NCBI GenBank assembly: GCA_017452945.1 | Contig: JAFTLD010000021.1 | Coordinates: 1-64,000, forward strand | Direction: 5' to 3' | DNA: 64,000 nt | DNA from: Clostridia bacterium | Lineage (GTDB): Bacteria > Bacillota_A > Clostridia > Oscillospirales > CAG-272 | Part shown: positions 42,877 through 51,783 of the stretch, in pieces | Position numbering within the stretch: position 1 is the first letter of the stretch | How the letters are laid out: every line of letters begins with the position of its first letter | Notes under the pieces: model-generated | The model's database searches: none | What the model saw: the letters and a program-made list of their open reading frames with translations, nothing else | What the model was told of the DNA's origin: nothing | Program-made: the position numbers and the translations under genes

Positions 42877-43761
42877 TTATATATCCTCGCCCTCAAACTC
42901 GGGCGTATATTGTGATGTGGCGGATTCCCTCTGCTGCATATATCCCACAAAGCCAAGGCGGTCTGCATACTGCATGACGCGGTCGTATTCAAACGAGGTC
43001 ACGCGGCGGTGCAGATTTGCAAAGGGCGCGTCGATGGCAAATTCCGGGGTATATTGGCTCATCAGGGAGAGGCGAATATCCTGTACAGGCACGATTTGCG
43101 CAAGCCTGTCCAAAACGGCAATCGAATCCTTACGGCAGCCGGGCAGCACCAGATGACGCACCAGTACACCGCGCGTCATGATACCATCGGCATCAAACTG
43201 CACCTTCCCTACAAGCTCGTGCATCTTGGCAATGGCGCGTGCGGCAACCTCGGGATAATCGGGGGCTCCCGCGTAATCCTTGGCGATCTGCGCGTCACCA
43301 AACTTAAAATCGGGCATCCATACGTCCACGTACGGTGCGAGTGCCTCTATGATTTCAGTTTTTTCGTAGCCGCCCGTATTGTACACGATGGGGACGTGCA
43401 GCTGCGGCTTGACCTTTTCCAACACCGGGATCAACTGCTGCGCAAAATGCGTAGGGGTGACCAGATTGATATTGTGCGCGCCCTGCTCTTGCAGATCAAG
43501 CATTTTTCCGATCAGAGCGTCCGCGCTAAGCTCAATCCCTTGTCCGCGATGGCTGACACGATAATTCTGACAAAACACACATCCGAGATTACAGCCCGAA
43601 AAGAATACCGTGCCTGAGCCTCGCGTGCCGCTGATGCAGGGCTCTTCCCAAAGATGCAGCGCAGCGCGTGCGATACGAAACGAATTTGTCTGTCCGCAAT
43701 ACCCTTTGTGCGCATTTCGGTCAATGCCGCATTCTCTCGGACACGCATAGCATTTACTCAT
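42877..43761 (-). CDS. Radical SAM protein, PflX/PflA-like
   Basis: A 294-residue radical SAM enzyme. The cluster motif is CNLGCVFC (CX3CX2C, about residue 57); an N-terminal Cys set (CYACPRECGIDR) could hold a second metal site. Sequence style is that of COG1313 PflX proteins, relatives of pyruvate formate-lyase activase of unknown target. Start at ATG 43761 is favoured over 43764 because of GGGGGAG spacing. A strong promoter precedes it. Confidence 0.88.
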   Translation of the reverse strand: MSKCYACPRECGIDRNAHKGYCGQTNSFRIARAALHLWEEPCISGTRGSGTVFFSGCNLGCVFCQNYRVSHRGQGIELSADALIGKMLDLQEQGAHNINLVTPTHFAQQLIPVLEKVKPQLHVPIVYNTGGYEKTEIIEALAPYVDVWMPDFKFGDAQIAKDYAGAPDYPEVAARAIAKMHELVGKVQFDADGIMTRGVLVRHLVLPGCRKDSIAVLDRLAQIVPVQDIRLSLMSQYTPEFAIDAPFANLHRRVTSFEYDRVMQYADRLGFVGYMQQRESATSQYTPEFEGEDI

Positions 43762-43788
43762 CATACTCCCCCCTTTTTTCTTTTCTCC

Positions 43789-43817
43789 ATTATACGCAAA
43801 AATCCGCTCTGTGTCAA
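43789..43817 (-). promoter_or_regulatory. Promoter of the radical SAM gene
   Basis: Minus strand TTGACA, 17-bp spacer, TATAAT: full consensus. Confidence 0.85.
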
Positions 43818-43838
43818 GCAGAGTTTTGATACTGACGG

Positions 43839-43867
43839 TTTACAAAGCAACAGCTTTGTGGTATAAT
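43839..43867 (+). promoter_or_regulatory. Promoter of pncC
   Basis: TTTACA, 17-bp spacer, TATAAT, 29 bp before the start codon. Confidence 0.8.
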
Positions 43868-43896
43868 ATGAACATATCATCCAAGGAGGCATATCT

Positions 43897-44418
43897 ATGC
43901 AAATCACCCGGAGAATTGTCATCACGGAAAATCCCGTAACCGATCTTTACAAAGCCTTTACCCAACGAGGCTTTCGCTTAGCTACTGCTGAATCCTGCAC
44001 GGGCGGTCTTGTTGGCGGCTTGCTTACCTCACAGCCCGGCATCTCCTCGGTTTACGTGGGCGGCTTTGTTACCTATACCAACCAAATGAAGATGGATCTT
44101 TTGGGCGTCCCCGCAGAGTTGATCGAGCGCTATACCGAGGTTTCCGCTCCTGTGGCAAAGGCCATGGCACAGGGCGCAAGAGAGCGCACGGGCGCAGACG
44201 TTGCCATTTCCCTGACAGGCATAGCCGGCCCGGGCGGCGGCAACGATAAAACGCCCGTAGGCACGGTTTACATCGGGGTCAGCTCCCCGGCCAGAACGTA
44301 CGCTGTTCGTTACTGCATGCCCGATTATCTGCCGCGTCACGAAATCCGCTCCCGCGCTGCGCTGCTTGCGATCACACTTGCAACAAAAGAATCGAAAATA
44401 TATGACACGGTCTGCTGA
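43897..44418 (+). CDS. pncC: CinA C-terminal domain protein (nicotinamide-nucleotide amidase)
   Basis: A 173-residue stand-alone CinA C-terminal domain that deamidates nicotinamide mononucleotide, recycling NAD by-products. Family blocks: TAESCTGGLVGGLLTSQPG (catalytic Ser region), YVGGFVTYTNQMKMDLLGV, and ISLTGIAGPGGGNDKTPVGT. The N-terminal MoaB-like domain of full CinA is absent, as in E. coli PncC. GGAGG before the ATG. Confidence 0.92.
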   Translation: MQITRRIVITENPVTDLYKAFTQRGFRLATAESCTGGLVGGLLTSQPGISSVYVGGFVTYTNQMKMDLLGVPAELIERYTEVSAPVAKAMAQGARERTGADVAISLTGIAGPGGGNDKTPVGTVYIGVSSPARTYAVRYCMPDYLPRHEIRSRAALLAITLATKESKIYDTVC

Positions 44419-44435
44419 AATTTTAAGCAAAATAC

Positions 44436-44464
44436 TTGATTTTTTCCTGATAATGTAGTAAAAT
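44436..44464 (+). promoter_or_regulatory. Promoter of pfkA
   Basis: TTGATT, 17-bp spacer, TAAAAT, about 50 bp before the start codon. Confidence 0.65.
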
Positions 44465-44514
44465 ATTAAATTGAGAAATTTTGTGGTCCCATGATGGGAA
44501 AGAAAGGCAAATAC

Positions 44515-45591
44515 ATGGCAAAGTTCAAGAAAATCGGTGTTTTAACGTCGGGCGGCGATGCTCCCGGCATGAATGCGGCTGTCAGAGCCGTTACAAGAAA
44601 GGCGTTGGCCGAGGGCATTGAGGTCGTCGGTATCAACGGTGGGTATGCAGGTCTTTTAAACGGTGACCTGACTCCCTTGGAATCTCACAGCGTTTCCAAC
44701 ATCGTCACACGCGGCGGTACTATCCTGTACTCCTCCCGTTGCCCCGAGTTTGCAACGCCCGAGGGCATGGAAAAGGCACTCAAGACCTGCCGTGAGCAGA
44801 ATATTGACGCGATCGTGGCCATTGGCGGTGACGGCACCTTCCGCGGTGCAACCGATCTGACCAACCACGGCATTCCCTCGATCGGCATTCCCGCAACCAT
44901 TGACAACGACATTACCGCTACCGACCTGACCATCGGCTACGATACGGCAGTCAACACGCTGCTCGGCATGATCGACTATCTGCGCGACACCTGCGAATCC
45001 CACGCAAGATGTAACGTCGTGGAGGTCATGGGCAGAGATTGCGGCCTTGTTGCGCTTTACGCAGGCATTTGCACGGGCGCTGTTGCAATCGCAATTCCCG
45101 AAACCGGCTTTGACGAAGAGGCTGCGATCCAAAAGATCGCGAGCGTGCGCGACAAGGGCAAGAGAGGCATTATCGTGGTATTCTCTGAGGGTATGCCCCA
45201 GGTAAACGGCCGCAAATACAGCGAATATTTTGCTGAAAAGGTGCAGACGCAAACCGGTATTGAAACCAAGTTTGCACGCGTCGGTCACATCATCCGCGGC
45301 GGTGGCCCCACCTTGCGTGACCGTATGACCGCAACACAGATGGGCGTTGAGGCTGTCAATCTGCTGCTGCAGGGTAAGTCCAACCGCGTTATGTGCGTGC
45401 TGGAAAACAAGATCACCAACGAGGATATCAACTACGCGCTGGTGCTTGACCGCATGGGCAAGGGCAGGCTCAAGGACGGCGATCTGGATCGCTTCAGCGC
45501 TGACGAGATCGCTTCCATGCGCGCTCGTTGCGCTTACCGCCAGGCTAAGATCGAAAAGCTGTATAACATGGCTTACGAGATCTGCAACTGA
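44515..45591 (+). CDS. pfkA: 6-phosphofructokinase, ATP-dependent type
   Basis: A 358-residue glycolytic kinase converting fructose 6-phosphate to the 1,6-bisphosphate. TSGGDAPGMNAAVRAV at the N-terminus, GGDGTFRGATDL (Gly where PPi-dependent enzymes have Asp, so ATP is the likely donor), catalytic GIPATIDNDI, and MGRDCGLVALYAG. It is about 35 residues longer than E. coli PfkA. The start ATG 44515 begins the conserved MAKFKKIGVLTSGG; ATGs at 44491 and 44494 lie in frame or near but lack homology. Confidence 0.96.
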   Translation: MAKFKKIGVLTSGGDAPGMNAAVRAVTRKALAEGIEVVGINGGYAGLLNGDLTPLESHSVSNIVTRGGTILYSSRCPEFATPEGMEKALKTCREQNIDAIVAIGGDGTFRGATDLTNHGIPSIGIPATIDNDITATDLTIGYDTAVNTLLGMIDYLRDTCESHARCNVVEVMGRDCGLVALYAGICTGAVAIAIPETGFDEEAAIQKIASVRDKGKRGIIVVFSEGMPQVNGRKYSEYFAEKVQTQTGIETKFARVGHIIRGGGPTLRDRMTATQMGVEAVNLLLQGKSNRVMCVLENKITNEDINYALVLDRMGKGRLKDGDLDRFSADEIASMRARCAYRQAKIEKLYNMAYEICN

Positions 45592-45614
45592 TCAAATAAA
45601 GATGTGACATAGCA

Positions 45615-45662
45615 AAAAAGAACGGTCTAACTGCGAAAACAGTCAGACCGTTCTTTTTTATT
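45615..45662. terminator. Terminator shared by pfkA and the PHP gene
   Basis: AAAGAACGGTCTAACTGCG and CAGTCAGACCGTTCTTTTTTA arms; T tracts on both strands suit the convergent genes. Confidence 0.9.
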
Positions 45663-46491
45663 TCACCAAATTCTCGTAATACGCAAAAGGAACTAAAAGA
45701 CTTCCCTTTCCCGTACCGACCGAGATATCCGGCTTATTGGTGCCGTGATAATCGCTGCCTCCGCTTGGTAACAAGCCGTATTTTTCTGCCAATGCGTGGG
45801 CTTGCGCGGTGGTGGCTTGGTCAAAGGTAGAATAATCGGTTTCCATACCAATCAAGCCCGCAGCTTTGGCCTTTGGCAAAAAGCTGTGCAGCTGCGCCTC
45901 ATCCAAGCTCAGAAACGGATGCGCCAGAATGGGGATCGCATCAAACTCGCCAAGCTTTGTAATGACATCAAATGCATTCAGCTTTTCGGGCTCATGATAA
46001 TATCCGCCCTTTTTGGAAAGCAGCGTGGCAAATGCGGCTTTGATGCTCTCCACGTAGCCGCATCTCATAAGCTCCGCTGCGATCAATGCACGGTTAACGG
46101 TACCGTCGGGCGTGGCTGACTTGACTTTTTCATAAGAAACCTCATAGCCGTCAGCCGTGAGATTGCAGCAAAGATCGATATTGCTCTGCTCTTTTCTCTC
46201 AAGATAAGCAGCAACGTAATCTTCAACCTCGTCAAGGTGATCAAGTGAGCGGAAAAGTCCCACGATATGCAGCTCGTTGCCAAGATAATCCGAGGAAACC
46301 TCAATACCCGGCACAGCGATCACATCGCTGCCCTCGGCTGCCTTGAGAAAATGCGGGATACCAGAAACGGTATTGTGGTCGGTCAGCGCAATCGCGCTAA
46401 GTCCCGCGCCCTTGGCAAGCTTGATCAGTTCGGCAGGGGTTGACGTGCCGTCCGAATAAATTGAGTGGGTATGTAAATCACAAAGCTTCAT
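45658..46491 (-). CDS. PHP-domain phosphoesterase
   Basis: A 277-residue PHP protein with metal motifs DLHTHSIYSDG (residues 4-14), LTDHNTVSG, EVSSDYLGNELHIVGLF and the final SGGSDYHGTNKPDISVGTGK. Relatives hydrolyse nucleoside 3',5'-bisphosphates, oligonucleotides or histidinol phosphate. Start ATG 46491 follows AAAGGA and lies 11 bp after the MFS stop, so it ends the carbohydrate operon starting at 50391. Substrate unknown. Confidence 0.9.
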   Translation of the reverse strand: MKLCDLHTHSIYSDGTSTPAELIKLAKGAGLSAIALTDHNTVSGIPHFLKAAEGSDVIAVPGIEVSSDYLGNELHIVGLFRSLDHLDEVEDYVAAYLERKEQSNIDLCCNLTADGYEVSYEKVKSATPDGTVNRALIAAELMRCGYVESIKAAFATLLSKKGGYYHEPEKLNAFDVITKLGEFDAIPILAHPFLSLDEAQLHSFLPKAKAAGLIGMETDYSTFDQATTAQAHALAEKYGLLPSGGSDYHGTNKPDISVGTGKGSLLVPFAYYENLVK

Positions 46492-46502
46492 AGAAAATCC
46501 TT

Positions 46503-47732
46503 TCATGCCACAGCACCCTTTCGGTGCAAAATACGTTCGAGCAAATAAGCAATCGCACATGCCGCCACCACAAACGTACAAGCAAATAAAAACATGGTAA
46601 ACATGGTATTCCAGCCATGTCGCTCAGCAATCAGCGCAAGGCCATATTGCGAAAACGTGCTGCCAACGTAGCAGCAGCCGTTGAGAACACCGGCAATCAA
46701 TCCCGAATTCCCTCGCTCACGCAGCTCTAAGGGGATCATGCTGTTGACGATATTGTTGGCTCCGCTCATCAAAAGCACCAGCAATGCAAAAGCCGCCAAT
46801 ACCAGATACCAATGCGGAGTTGCAAAAAGACCGGTCACAGCTGCCACTAAAAGCCCTGCCAGGCCAAAAACAAGACTCATCAACAACGTGTGGCGTTTGA
46901 TCCTTTTATGTAATGCTACCACAAATGCCGTTCCGAACAAACCGAGCACCGGCAAAAGCAGTGTGACAAATATCGAAAGGCCGGGGGCTAAGGTATACCG
47001 CTCATAAAGGATGCTGGGAACCCAGGAAAGCAGGCCATCCTTGACCAGATTGATAATAATGGCCACTGCACCGAATAAAGCAAGCGTGGGCGCAAGTCCT
47101 GTACGCGGCTTGTCGTGCTTGGCCAAAAGCCGCGGCTCTGCAGATTCCTGCACCGACTGCTGTTGTTCATGCGTCATGCGGTCATAAGTCAAAAGCCAAA
47201 GCACACTTGTGATGCCCATAGCCACGGCACCGATCAAAAAGGAAAAGCGGAAACCGCCCCACGTGGCAAACAGCGCACTCAGCCCATACGAAAGCAGCGT
47301 TCCCGCACCCGAGGTGGTACTCATTGCAATGATGGCCTTGCCGATGCTTTCCTTGGCAATGCTTGCAGACAACGTTCGCATCATACCCGACCAAAGCACG
47401 GATTGCACAATACCGTTGAGCAGCCACAGGTACTTTACGTAAGCAAACGGAATTCCAAGAAACACCGAGAGATTGATCAATGCTGAGATCATGACTGCGA
47501 TACTCAATACGTATTTGATGTTGTAATGCTTACAAAGAATGCCGTTGACGATCTGCCCTGCACCGTAAGCAAAAAAGAAGAACGTGGTTGCAAGTGCAAC
47601 CTGATCCTGACTCTCCCCGTAAAAAAGAGAGAGCGGCAAAATATTGGTATTATAGCTGTATCTGCCAAGATATGCACTGACGTACAGAACCCAGCACATC
47701 ACGATCAACAGTTGATCCTGTTTACGTTTCAT
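46503..47732 (-). CDS. MFS transporter, 12 spans
   Basis: A 409-residue major-facilitator protein with about 12 hydrophobic helices. The first helix has YVSAYLGRYSYNTNI, close to the organophosphate/sugar-phosphate antiporter style. ATG 47732 lies 2 bp after the GH43 stop. Gene order (GH43 glycosidase before, PHP esterase after) suggests import of a sugar, sugar phosphate or related compound; the substrate is inference. Confidence 0.88.
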   Translation of the reverse strand: MKRKQDQLLIVMCWVLYVSAYLGRYSYNTNILPLSLFYGESQDQVALATTFFFFAYGAGQIVNGILCKHYNIKYVLSIAVMISALINLSVFLGIPFAYVKYLWLLNGIVQSVLWSGMMRTLSASIAKESIGKAIIAMSTTSGAGTLLSYGLSALFATWGGFRFSFLIGAVAMGITSVLWLLTYDRMTHEQQQSVQESAEPRLLAKHDKPRTGLAPTLALFGAVAIIINLVKDGLLSWVPSILYERYTLAPGLSIFVTLLLPVLGLFGTAFVVALHKRIKRHTLLMSLVFGLAGLLVAAVTGLFATPHWYLVLAAFALLVLLMSGANNIVNSMIPLELRERGNSGLIAGVLNGCCYVGSTFSQYGLALIAERHGWNTMFTMFLFACTFVVAACAIAYLLERILHRKGAVA

Positions 47733-47734
47733 AG

Positions 47735-49012
47735 TCAATCAATTCTTTCATTCAACAAAAAAGCAAATTCTTGTACGCTTGCCTTTGTAAATCTGCCAAA
47801 CAACTTGACGGTCAGCGCATGTCTGCCCGCTATTGCAGGAATCCCGACGCTCATTGCAGCAAACGTATCACTTGCGGGTACTCTGAAGTCCGTGTGGTAG
47901 TTACCGTCGATATACAGCTCCACACGGCAGCATGCGTCGGCCTTCATACTAATGAAGAACTCATTCTCACCGTTAAAGTCCAAGTAACGGTAGGTCGCGC
48001 AATCCCCGTCAGCGATCTCGTCAAGCACCAGCGTGTGCTTGGATGCGGCATCACCTGCAATGCGCACGCGTCCGCTCATCTCACAGGCCAGGTGCGCGGG
48101 AATCTGCTCTGTTGCCTTGATGGCAGGCGCGATACCCGAGCTGGTCTGCTTGACCTCGCGGATGGCACCGTTCTCATCAAAATAAATGGGCTCGATACAA
48201 ACGTGTCTGGAAAATTCGCTGCCGTGCGTGGAGCGGTGATAAAACACGTACCACTGATCCTTCCAGCAGACCATGCTGCCGTGATTGTTCCACACATACG
48301 GGTCGCAGCCGAAGTTATCGATGATCACGCCGCCATAAGTAAAGCCGTGCATGGGATGATCGGAAACGGCATAGCCAAGGCAGGAAGGTCTGCCATCGGG
48401 CCGATCGGGATCGCCATGACGGTGCGTATCCGCAAACAGATAATAATACTTCCCATTTATCTTTTTGACAGAACTGCCTTCGTGGAATTCATGCTCCTCC
48501 ACGGTCAGGGGCGTACAGATACTGTCCTGCTCAATCTCGACCATGTTCTCCTTGAGCTTGGCCACGTGACACCACGTGATCTGCCCCCAATAGAGATAAG
48601 CTTGCCCATCATCGTCAATAAAGGCTGCCGGATCGATCCCCCAAACGCCTTCGATCTGTCCCACGTCCACAAAAGGCCCTGTGGGAGATTGCGATTTGGC
48701 AACTCCGCAGCGGCCGTCCGGCACGCAATAATAAAGATAATACCAGCCGTCACGATAGGCACAATCGGGCGCATACAGCACACCGCAGTCCTTTGCCCAG
48801 GTGGAATCCGAGAGCGAAAAGATCACACCGTGATCCGTCCAATGCACCATATCATCCGAGGAATACACGTGATGCACGGGGCTGCAAAAGCTCTTTTGCC
48901 CTTGAATATCAAGCGAGCCGTACAGATAGATGCGGCCATCCTCCCAAACGTGTGCTTCCACGTCGGGAACGAAAATTTCGGGAGAAAGAATAGGATTATG
49001 TGCAAAGTTCAT
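47735..49012 (-). CDS. Glycoside hydrolase family 43 protein
   Basis: A 425-residue five-bladed propeller hydrolase without signal peptide. The general-base Asp is in EIFVPDVEAHVWEDGRIYLY, the pKa-setting Asp in WGIDPAAFIDDDGQAYLYWG, and the acid Glu in EFHEGSSVKKINGKYYYLF. After about residue 310 a beta-sandwich C-terminal domain follows (HTLVLDEIADGDCATYRYLD). GH43 enzymes cleave arabinan, xylan or galactan side chains; being cytosolic, it likely acts on imported oligosaccharides. GGAGG before ATG 49012. Confidence 0.9.
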   Translation of the reverse strand: MNFAHNPILSPEIFVPDVEAHVWEDGRIYLYGSLDIQGQKSFCSPVHHVYSSDDMVHWTDHGVIFSLSDSTWAKDCGVLYAPDCAYRDGWYYLYYCVPDGRCGVAKSQSPTGPFVDVGQIEGVWGIDPAAFIDDDGQAYLYWGQITWCHVAKLKENMVEIEQDSICTPLTVEEHEFHEGSSVKKINGKYYYLFADTHRHGDPDRPDGRPSCLGYAVSDHPMHGFTYGGVIIDNFGCDPYVWNNHGSMVCWKDQWYVFYHRSTHGSEFSRHVCIEPIYFDENGAIREVKQTSSGIAPAIKATEQIPAHLACEMSGRVRIAGDAASKHTLVLDEIADGDCATYRYLDFNGENEFFISMKADACCRVELYIDGNYHTDFRVPASDTFAAMSVGIPAIAGRHALTVKLFGRFTKASVQEFAFLLNERID

Positions 49013-49054
49013 ACTACCTCCATGCCGCCCATAGCGGCTCAAATCGTGTTGAAG

Positions 49055-49158
49055 CTTCACCGTGGAGCTTTGCTCCAAAAATGGGTCAGGTCCCCATTTT
49101 TAGGTGAGGCTTATGCGTGAATGCATACGTAACAGTCAGGAATCGAAAACCTTCACGC
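49055..49158 (-). promoter_or_regulatory. Folded 104-bp element before the GH43 gene, copy 2
   Basis: Same element as 39079-39182, same length and orientation, with changes confined to loops and unpaired bases (loop AAA instead of AA in the GGAGC hairpin; different loop in the AAAAATGGG hairpin). Its outer end supplies the last codon and TGA stop of the upstream MFS gene. Confidence 0.6.
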
Positions 49159-50391
49159 TATTTTTTTCTTATCTTGCTTGCGGAAATGCGCATATAGCGG
49201 AATGGCACACAGCGGGAACAGCATACCGATCAGCATACCGATCTTCATACCGAGCTGCTCGGGAGCAAGTGCAAGCCTCTCTGCCAGGGACGCCACGGTG
49301 GAATTGGCAATAGCAAAGTCGGTGATCATTCCGACAAGCTGAGGGCCTACCGAGGCACCCATATCACCACCCGCTGCCATGAGCGCGAAGATCAGCACAC
49401 CACCGGTGGGATAGCGATCGGATGCAACAAGCAGGCTGCCCGGCCACATCATGGAAACACAAAAGCCTGTCAGCGCACAGCCAAGCAACCCGACGACGGC
49501 AAAGGGTGAGAGCGCGGCAATCAGATAACACCCCGTGGCACCAATCGCGCCCCAGAGTATTGCACGCGAGGGGTATTTGCCGATCTTGGCAAACAGGCTG
49601 CGGCCAAAGGCAAGTGTTGCCGAGAACAAGGCAACACCGAAAATATCACCCAACGCCTTGGGGATGCCCAGCGCCTGCTCCAGATAGCTGGACGCCCACA
49701 GTGCCATGGTACACTCCGAGGAGCCGCCCAGAAAAATGGCAAGAATACAAAGCCAAACGCCCTTATCCTTTAAGAAATTGATGGCACCCGAGGTCTTTTC
49801 GGGGGTCTGCATGGCGGGAATTTCCGCGCCCGCAAACATAATGGCGGAGCAAAGCGGCACAAGGGCGGAAAGCGCAACCAGCCATTGCCAGCTAATCCCC
49901 TTGCAAAGCAGCATCAATGCGGTTGCAATCAGCACCGTACCAACCGCGCCCCATGCATAGATCGAATGTAAGAGGCTCATGGCGCGCTCCGGATTTTTGG
50001 ACGGGATAGCCGCAATGACAGGGCTGATGAGCACCTCGGCAAGTCCGCTGGCAGCGGAAAAGATCACCGTACCGATGGCAAAGCCGAGATACACCGCGCC
50101 CGGAAACAGCACGGGGGCAAGAGCGAACAATACAAGACCTGCCAAAGAAATGACCGGCATGATTTTGACTACAAGCGGAATATTGAATTTATGGGAAAAG
50201 AACGAAAAAATCAGGTCAACGCTCAGCTGTGTAACGAAATTGAGCAACACCAACGAGCCAAGCAGGGTGAAGGAGATGCCGTACTGCTCGTGAAAGGTCA
50301 AAAATAACAGCGGCGGCAGGTTGCCTACTACGGCCATGGTGATGTTTGCGGTATAGCAGGCGATAATTGTTCGGCGGTAGGATTTTTGCAT
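49153..50391 (-). CDS. MFS transporter, sugar-porter-like
   Basis: A 412-residue protein with about 12 membrane helices and a charged C-terminus (FRKQDKKKIA). The N-terminal NLPPLLFLTFHEQYGISFTL and LGGSSECTMALWASSYLEQA blocks are like FucP/oligosaccharide MFS proteins. First gene of the operon MFS-GH43-MFS-PHP, with its own consensus promoter. The final Ala codon and stop lie in the folded element that follows, so its natural end may have been replaced. Confidence 0.9.
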   Translation of the reverse strand: MQKSYRRTIIACYTANITMAVVGNLPPLLFLTFHEQYGISFTLLGSLVLLNFVTQLSVDLIFSFFSHKFNIPLVVKIMPVISLAGLVLFALAPVLFPGAVYLGFAIGTVIFSAASGLAEVLISPVIAAIPSKNPERAMSLLHSIYAWGAVGTVLIATALMLLCKGISWQWLVALSALVPLCSAIMFAGAEIPAMQTPEKTSGAINFLKDKGVWLCILAIFLGGSSECTMALWASSYLEQALGIPKALGDIFGVALFSATLAFGRSLFAKIGKYPSRAILWGAIGATGCYLIAALSPFAVVGLLGCALTGFCVSMMWPGSLLVASDRYPTGGVLIFALMAAGGDMGASVGPQLVGMITDFAIANSTVASLAERLALAPEQLGMKIGMLIGMLFPLCAIPLYAHFRKQDKKKIA

Positions 50392-50426
50392 ATCGAGTCT
50401 TCCTTTCGGGCTAAAACGATAAGAAA

Positions 50427-50455
50427 ATTATAGCACAAATGTGTGTGGGAGTCAA
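50427..50455 (-). promoter_or_regulatory. Promoter of the MFS-GH43-MFS-PHP operon
   Basis: Minus strand TTGACT, 17-bp spacer, TATAAT, about 36 bp before the start. Confidence 0.85.
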
Positions 50456-50463
50456 TGGAATTG

Positions 50464-50500
50464 CGAAAAATAACCCTGCTCCGAGAAACAGGGTTATTGC
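50464..50500 (-). terminator. Terminator of the LysM-CAP gene
   Basis: Minus strand AATAACCCTGTTT-CTC-GGAGCAGGGTTATTTTTCGC: stem with T run just after the stop. Confidence 0.85.
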
Positions 50501-50502
50501 TA

Positions 50503-51111
50503 TTATTTTCCGATAAACATCTGCGTCCAGTAGTTACCGTCCTTGACGTAGCCCACACCGATGTGGGTAAAGGAAGCATTCAGAATATTGGCGCGGTGTC
50601 CCGAGGAATTCATCCAACCGTTGACCACGGCTTGCGGCGTCGTATAGCCCTTGGCAATGTTCTCCCCTGCCGAGCGGTAGGAAATGCCGAAGCTCTTGAT
50701 CATCTGAAAAGGCGTACCATACACGGGGCTTGTATGCGAAAAATACCGATTGTCATGCATATCCTGCGACTTATAGCGTGCCACACGCGAAAGCTCCCAA
50801 TCGTATGTAAGCTCGCCAAGGCCGTTTTTCGCACGAATTTCGTTGACCAGACGTACCACTTCTTTCTCAAATGCCAGCATCGAGGAGTCACCTGTGGGAA
50901 TGTTCAGCACCTGTCCGGGATAGATCAGATCGGGGTTTGTGATGTGCGGGTTGGCGCTTTTGATCTCACTAAGCCCCACCTCATATCTTGTGGCAATCTT
51001 CCACATGGTATCTCCCGATACAACCGTGTGTGTAGTTGCGGCAGATACGCTTACTATACACAAAGTAGCAAGTATCACCACACAAAGCATTGCTGCAAAC
51101 AATTTTTTCAT
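50503..51111 (-). CDS. Secreted LysM-CAP domain protein
   Basis: A 202-residue secreted protein: signal peptide cleaved near VSVSAA (about residue 25), one LysM peptidoglycan-binding domain (about 28-72, THTVVSGDTMWKIATRYEVG) and a CAP/SCP domain (about 80-200) with GENIAKGYTTPQAVVNGWMN and SSGHRANIL. This is the layout of SafA/YkwD-like cell-wall proteins of Bacillota, some linked to spore coats. GGAGG before ATG 51111; upstream codons to 51126 lack their own site. Confidence 0.92.
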   Translation of the reverse strand: MKKLFAAMLCVVILATLCIVSVSAATTHTVVSGDTMWKIATRYEVGLSEIKSANPHITNPDLIYPGQVLNIPTGDSSMLAFEKEVVRLVNEIRAKNGLGELTYDWELSRVARYKSQDMHDNRYFSHTSPVYGTPFQMIKSFGISYRSAGENIAKGYTTPQAVVNGWMNSSGHRANILNASFTHIGVGYVKDGNYWTQMFIGK

Positions 51112-51182
51112 CTGCTGCACCTCCAAAAACAGAATTGAAAAAGGACGGCAACCGCCGTGGTCGACCGCCCTTTCACGCTTAT

Positions 51183-51211
51183 ATTATAACACTTTCTCTC
51201 CCCTTTTTCAA
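51183..51211 (-). promoter_or_regulatory. Promoter of the LysM-CAP gene
   Basis: Minus strand TTGAAA, 17-bp spacer, TATAAT. Confidence 0.8.
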
Positions 51212-51286
51212 GCTGTAAATAGAGGGGCTGCTCCCTCCTTTTGGCACGGCTGCATATACTGGTAAGAAAACAACCGGAGGACACTT

Positions 51287-51778
51287 ATGAACAGACCGAC
51301 AAGACCCCCACACTTGGAAAACCTGATGCACCGCACGCCCATTGCCTACGCCCGACTGTATGGGAGCAGACGGTACCCCGACATACTGGGACTCGTGCGA
51401 TTTTTCGCCACGCCGCTTGGTACTCTGGTGGTCACCGAGGTCAGCGGCTTGCCGACGGGAAACACGGCACAAGAGCCGATCTTCGCCTTGCATATTCACA
51501 GCGGCGGCTCATGCACGGGGAACAATACCGATCCATTTGCCGATGCGGGTACGCATTATAATCCCCAAGGTGTTCCCCACCCCTATCACGCGGGCGACCT
51601 GCCACCGCTGTTCGGGGCTGACGGGCATGCTTTTGGAGCAACCTTAACAGACCGCTTCACACCTGCAGAGGTGATTGGCAAAACGATCGTCATTCACGCA
51701 AATCCCGATGATTTCACCACCCAGCCCGCAGGAAATGCAGGCGAAAAGATCGCATGCGGGGAGATCAGGATGAGGTAG
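51287..51778 (+). CDS. Cu/Zn superoxide dismutase family protein
   Basis: A 163-residue protein with the SodC fold. Metal-ligand candidates in order: FALHIHSGGSCTG (two His plus the disulfide Cys), GTHYNPQGVPHPYHAGDLPP (three His), and VIHANPDDFTTQPAGNAGEK ending IACGEI (last His and second Cys). Unlike most SodC proteins it has no signal peptide. Whether it is an active dismutase or only a metal-binding relative cannot be told. CCGGAGG precedes ATG 51287. Confidence 0.85.
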   Translation: MNRPTRPPHLENLMHRTPIAYARLYGSRRYPDILGLVRFFATPLGTLVVTEVSGLPTGNTAQEPIFALHIHSGGSCTGNNTDPFADAGTHYNPQGVPHPYHAGDLPPLFGADGHAFGATLTDRFTPAEVIGKTIVIHANPDDFTTQPAGNAGEKIACGEIRMR

Positions 51779-51783
51779 AATGC

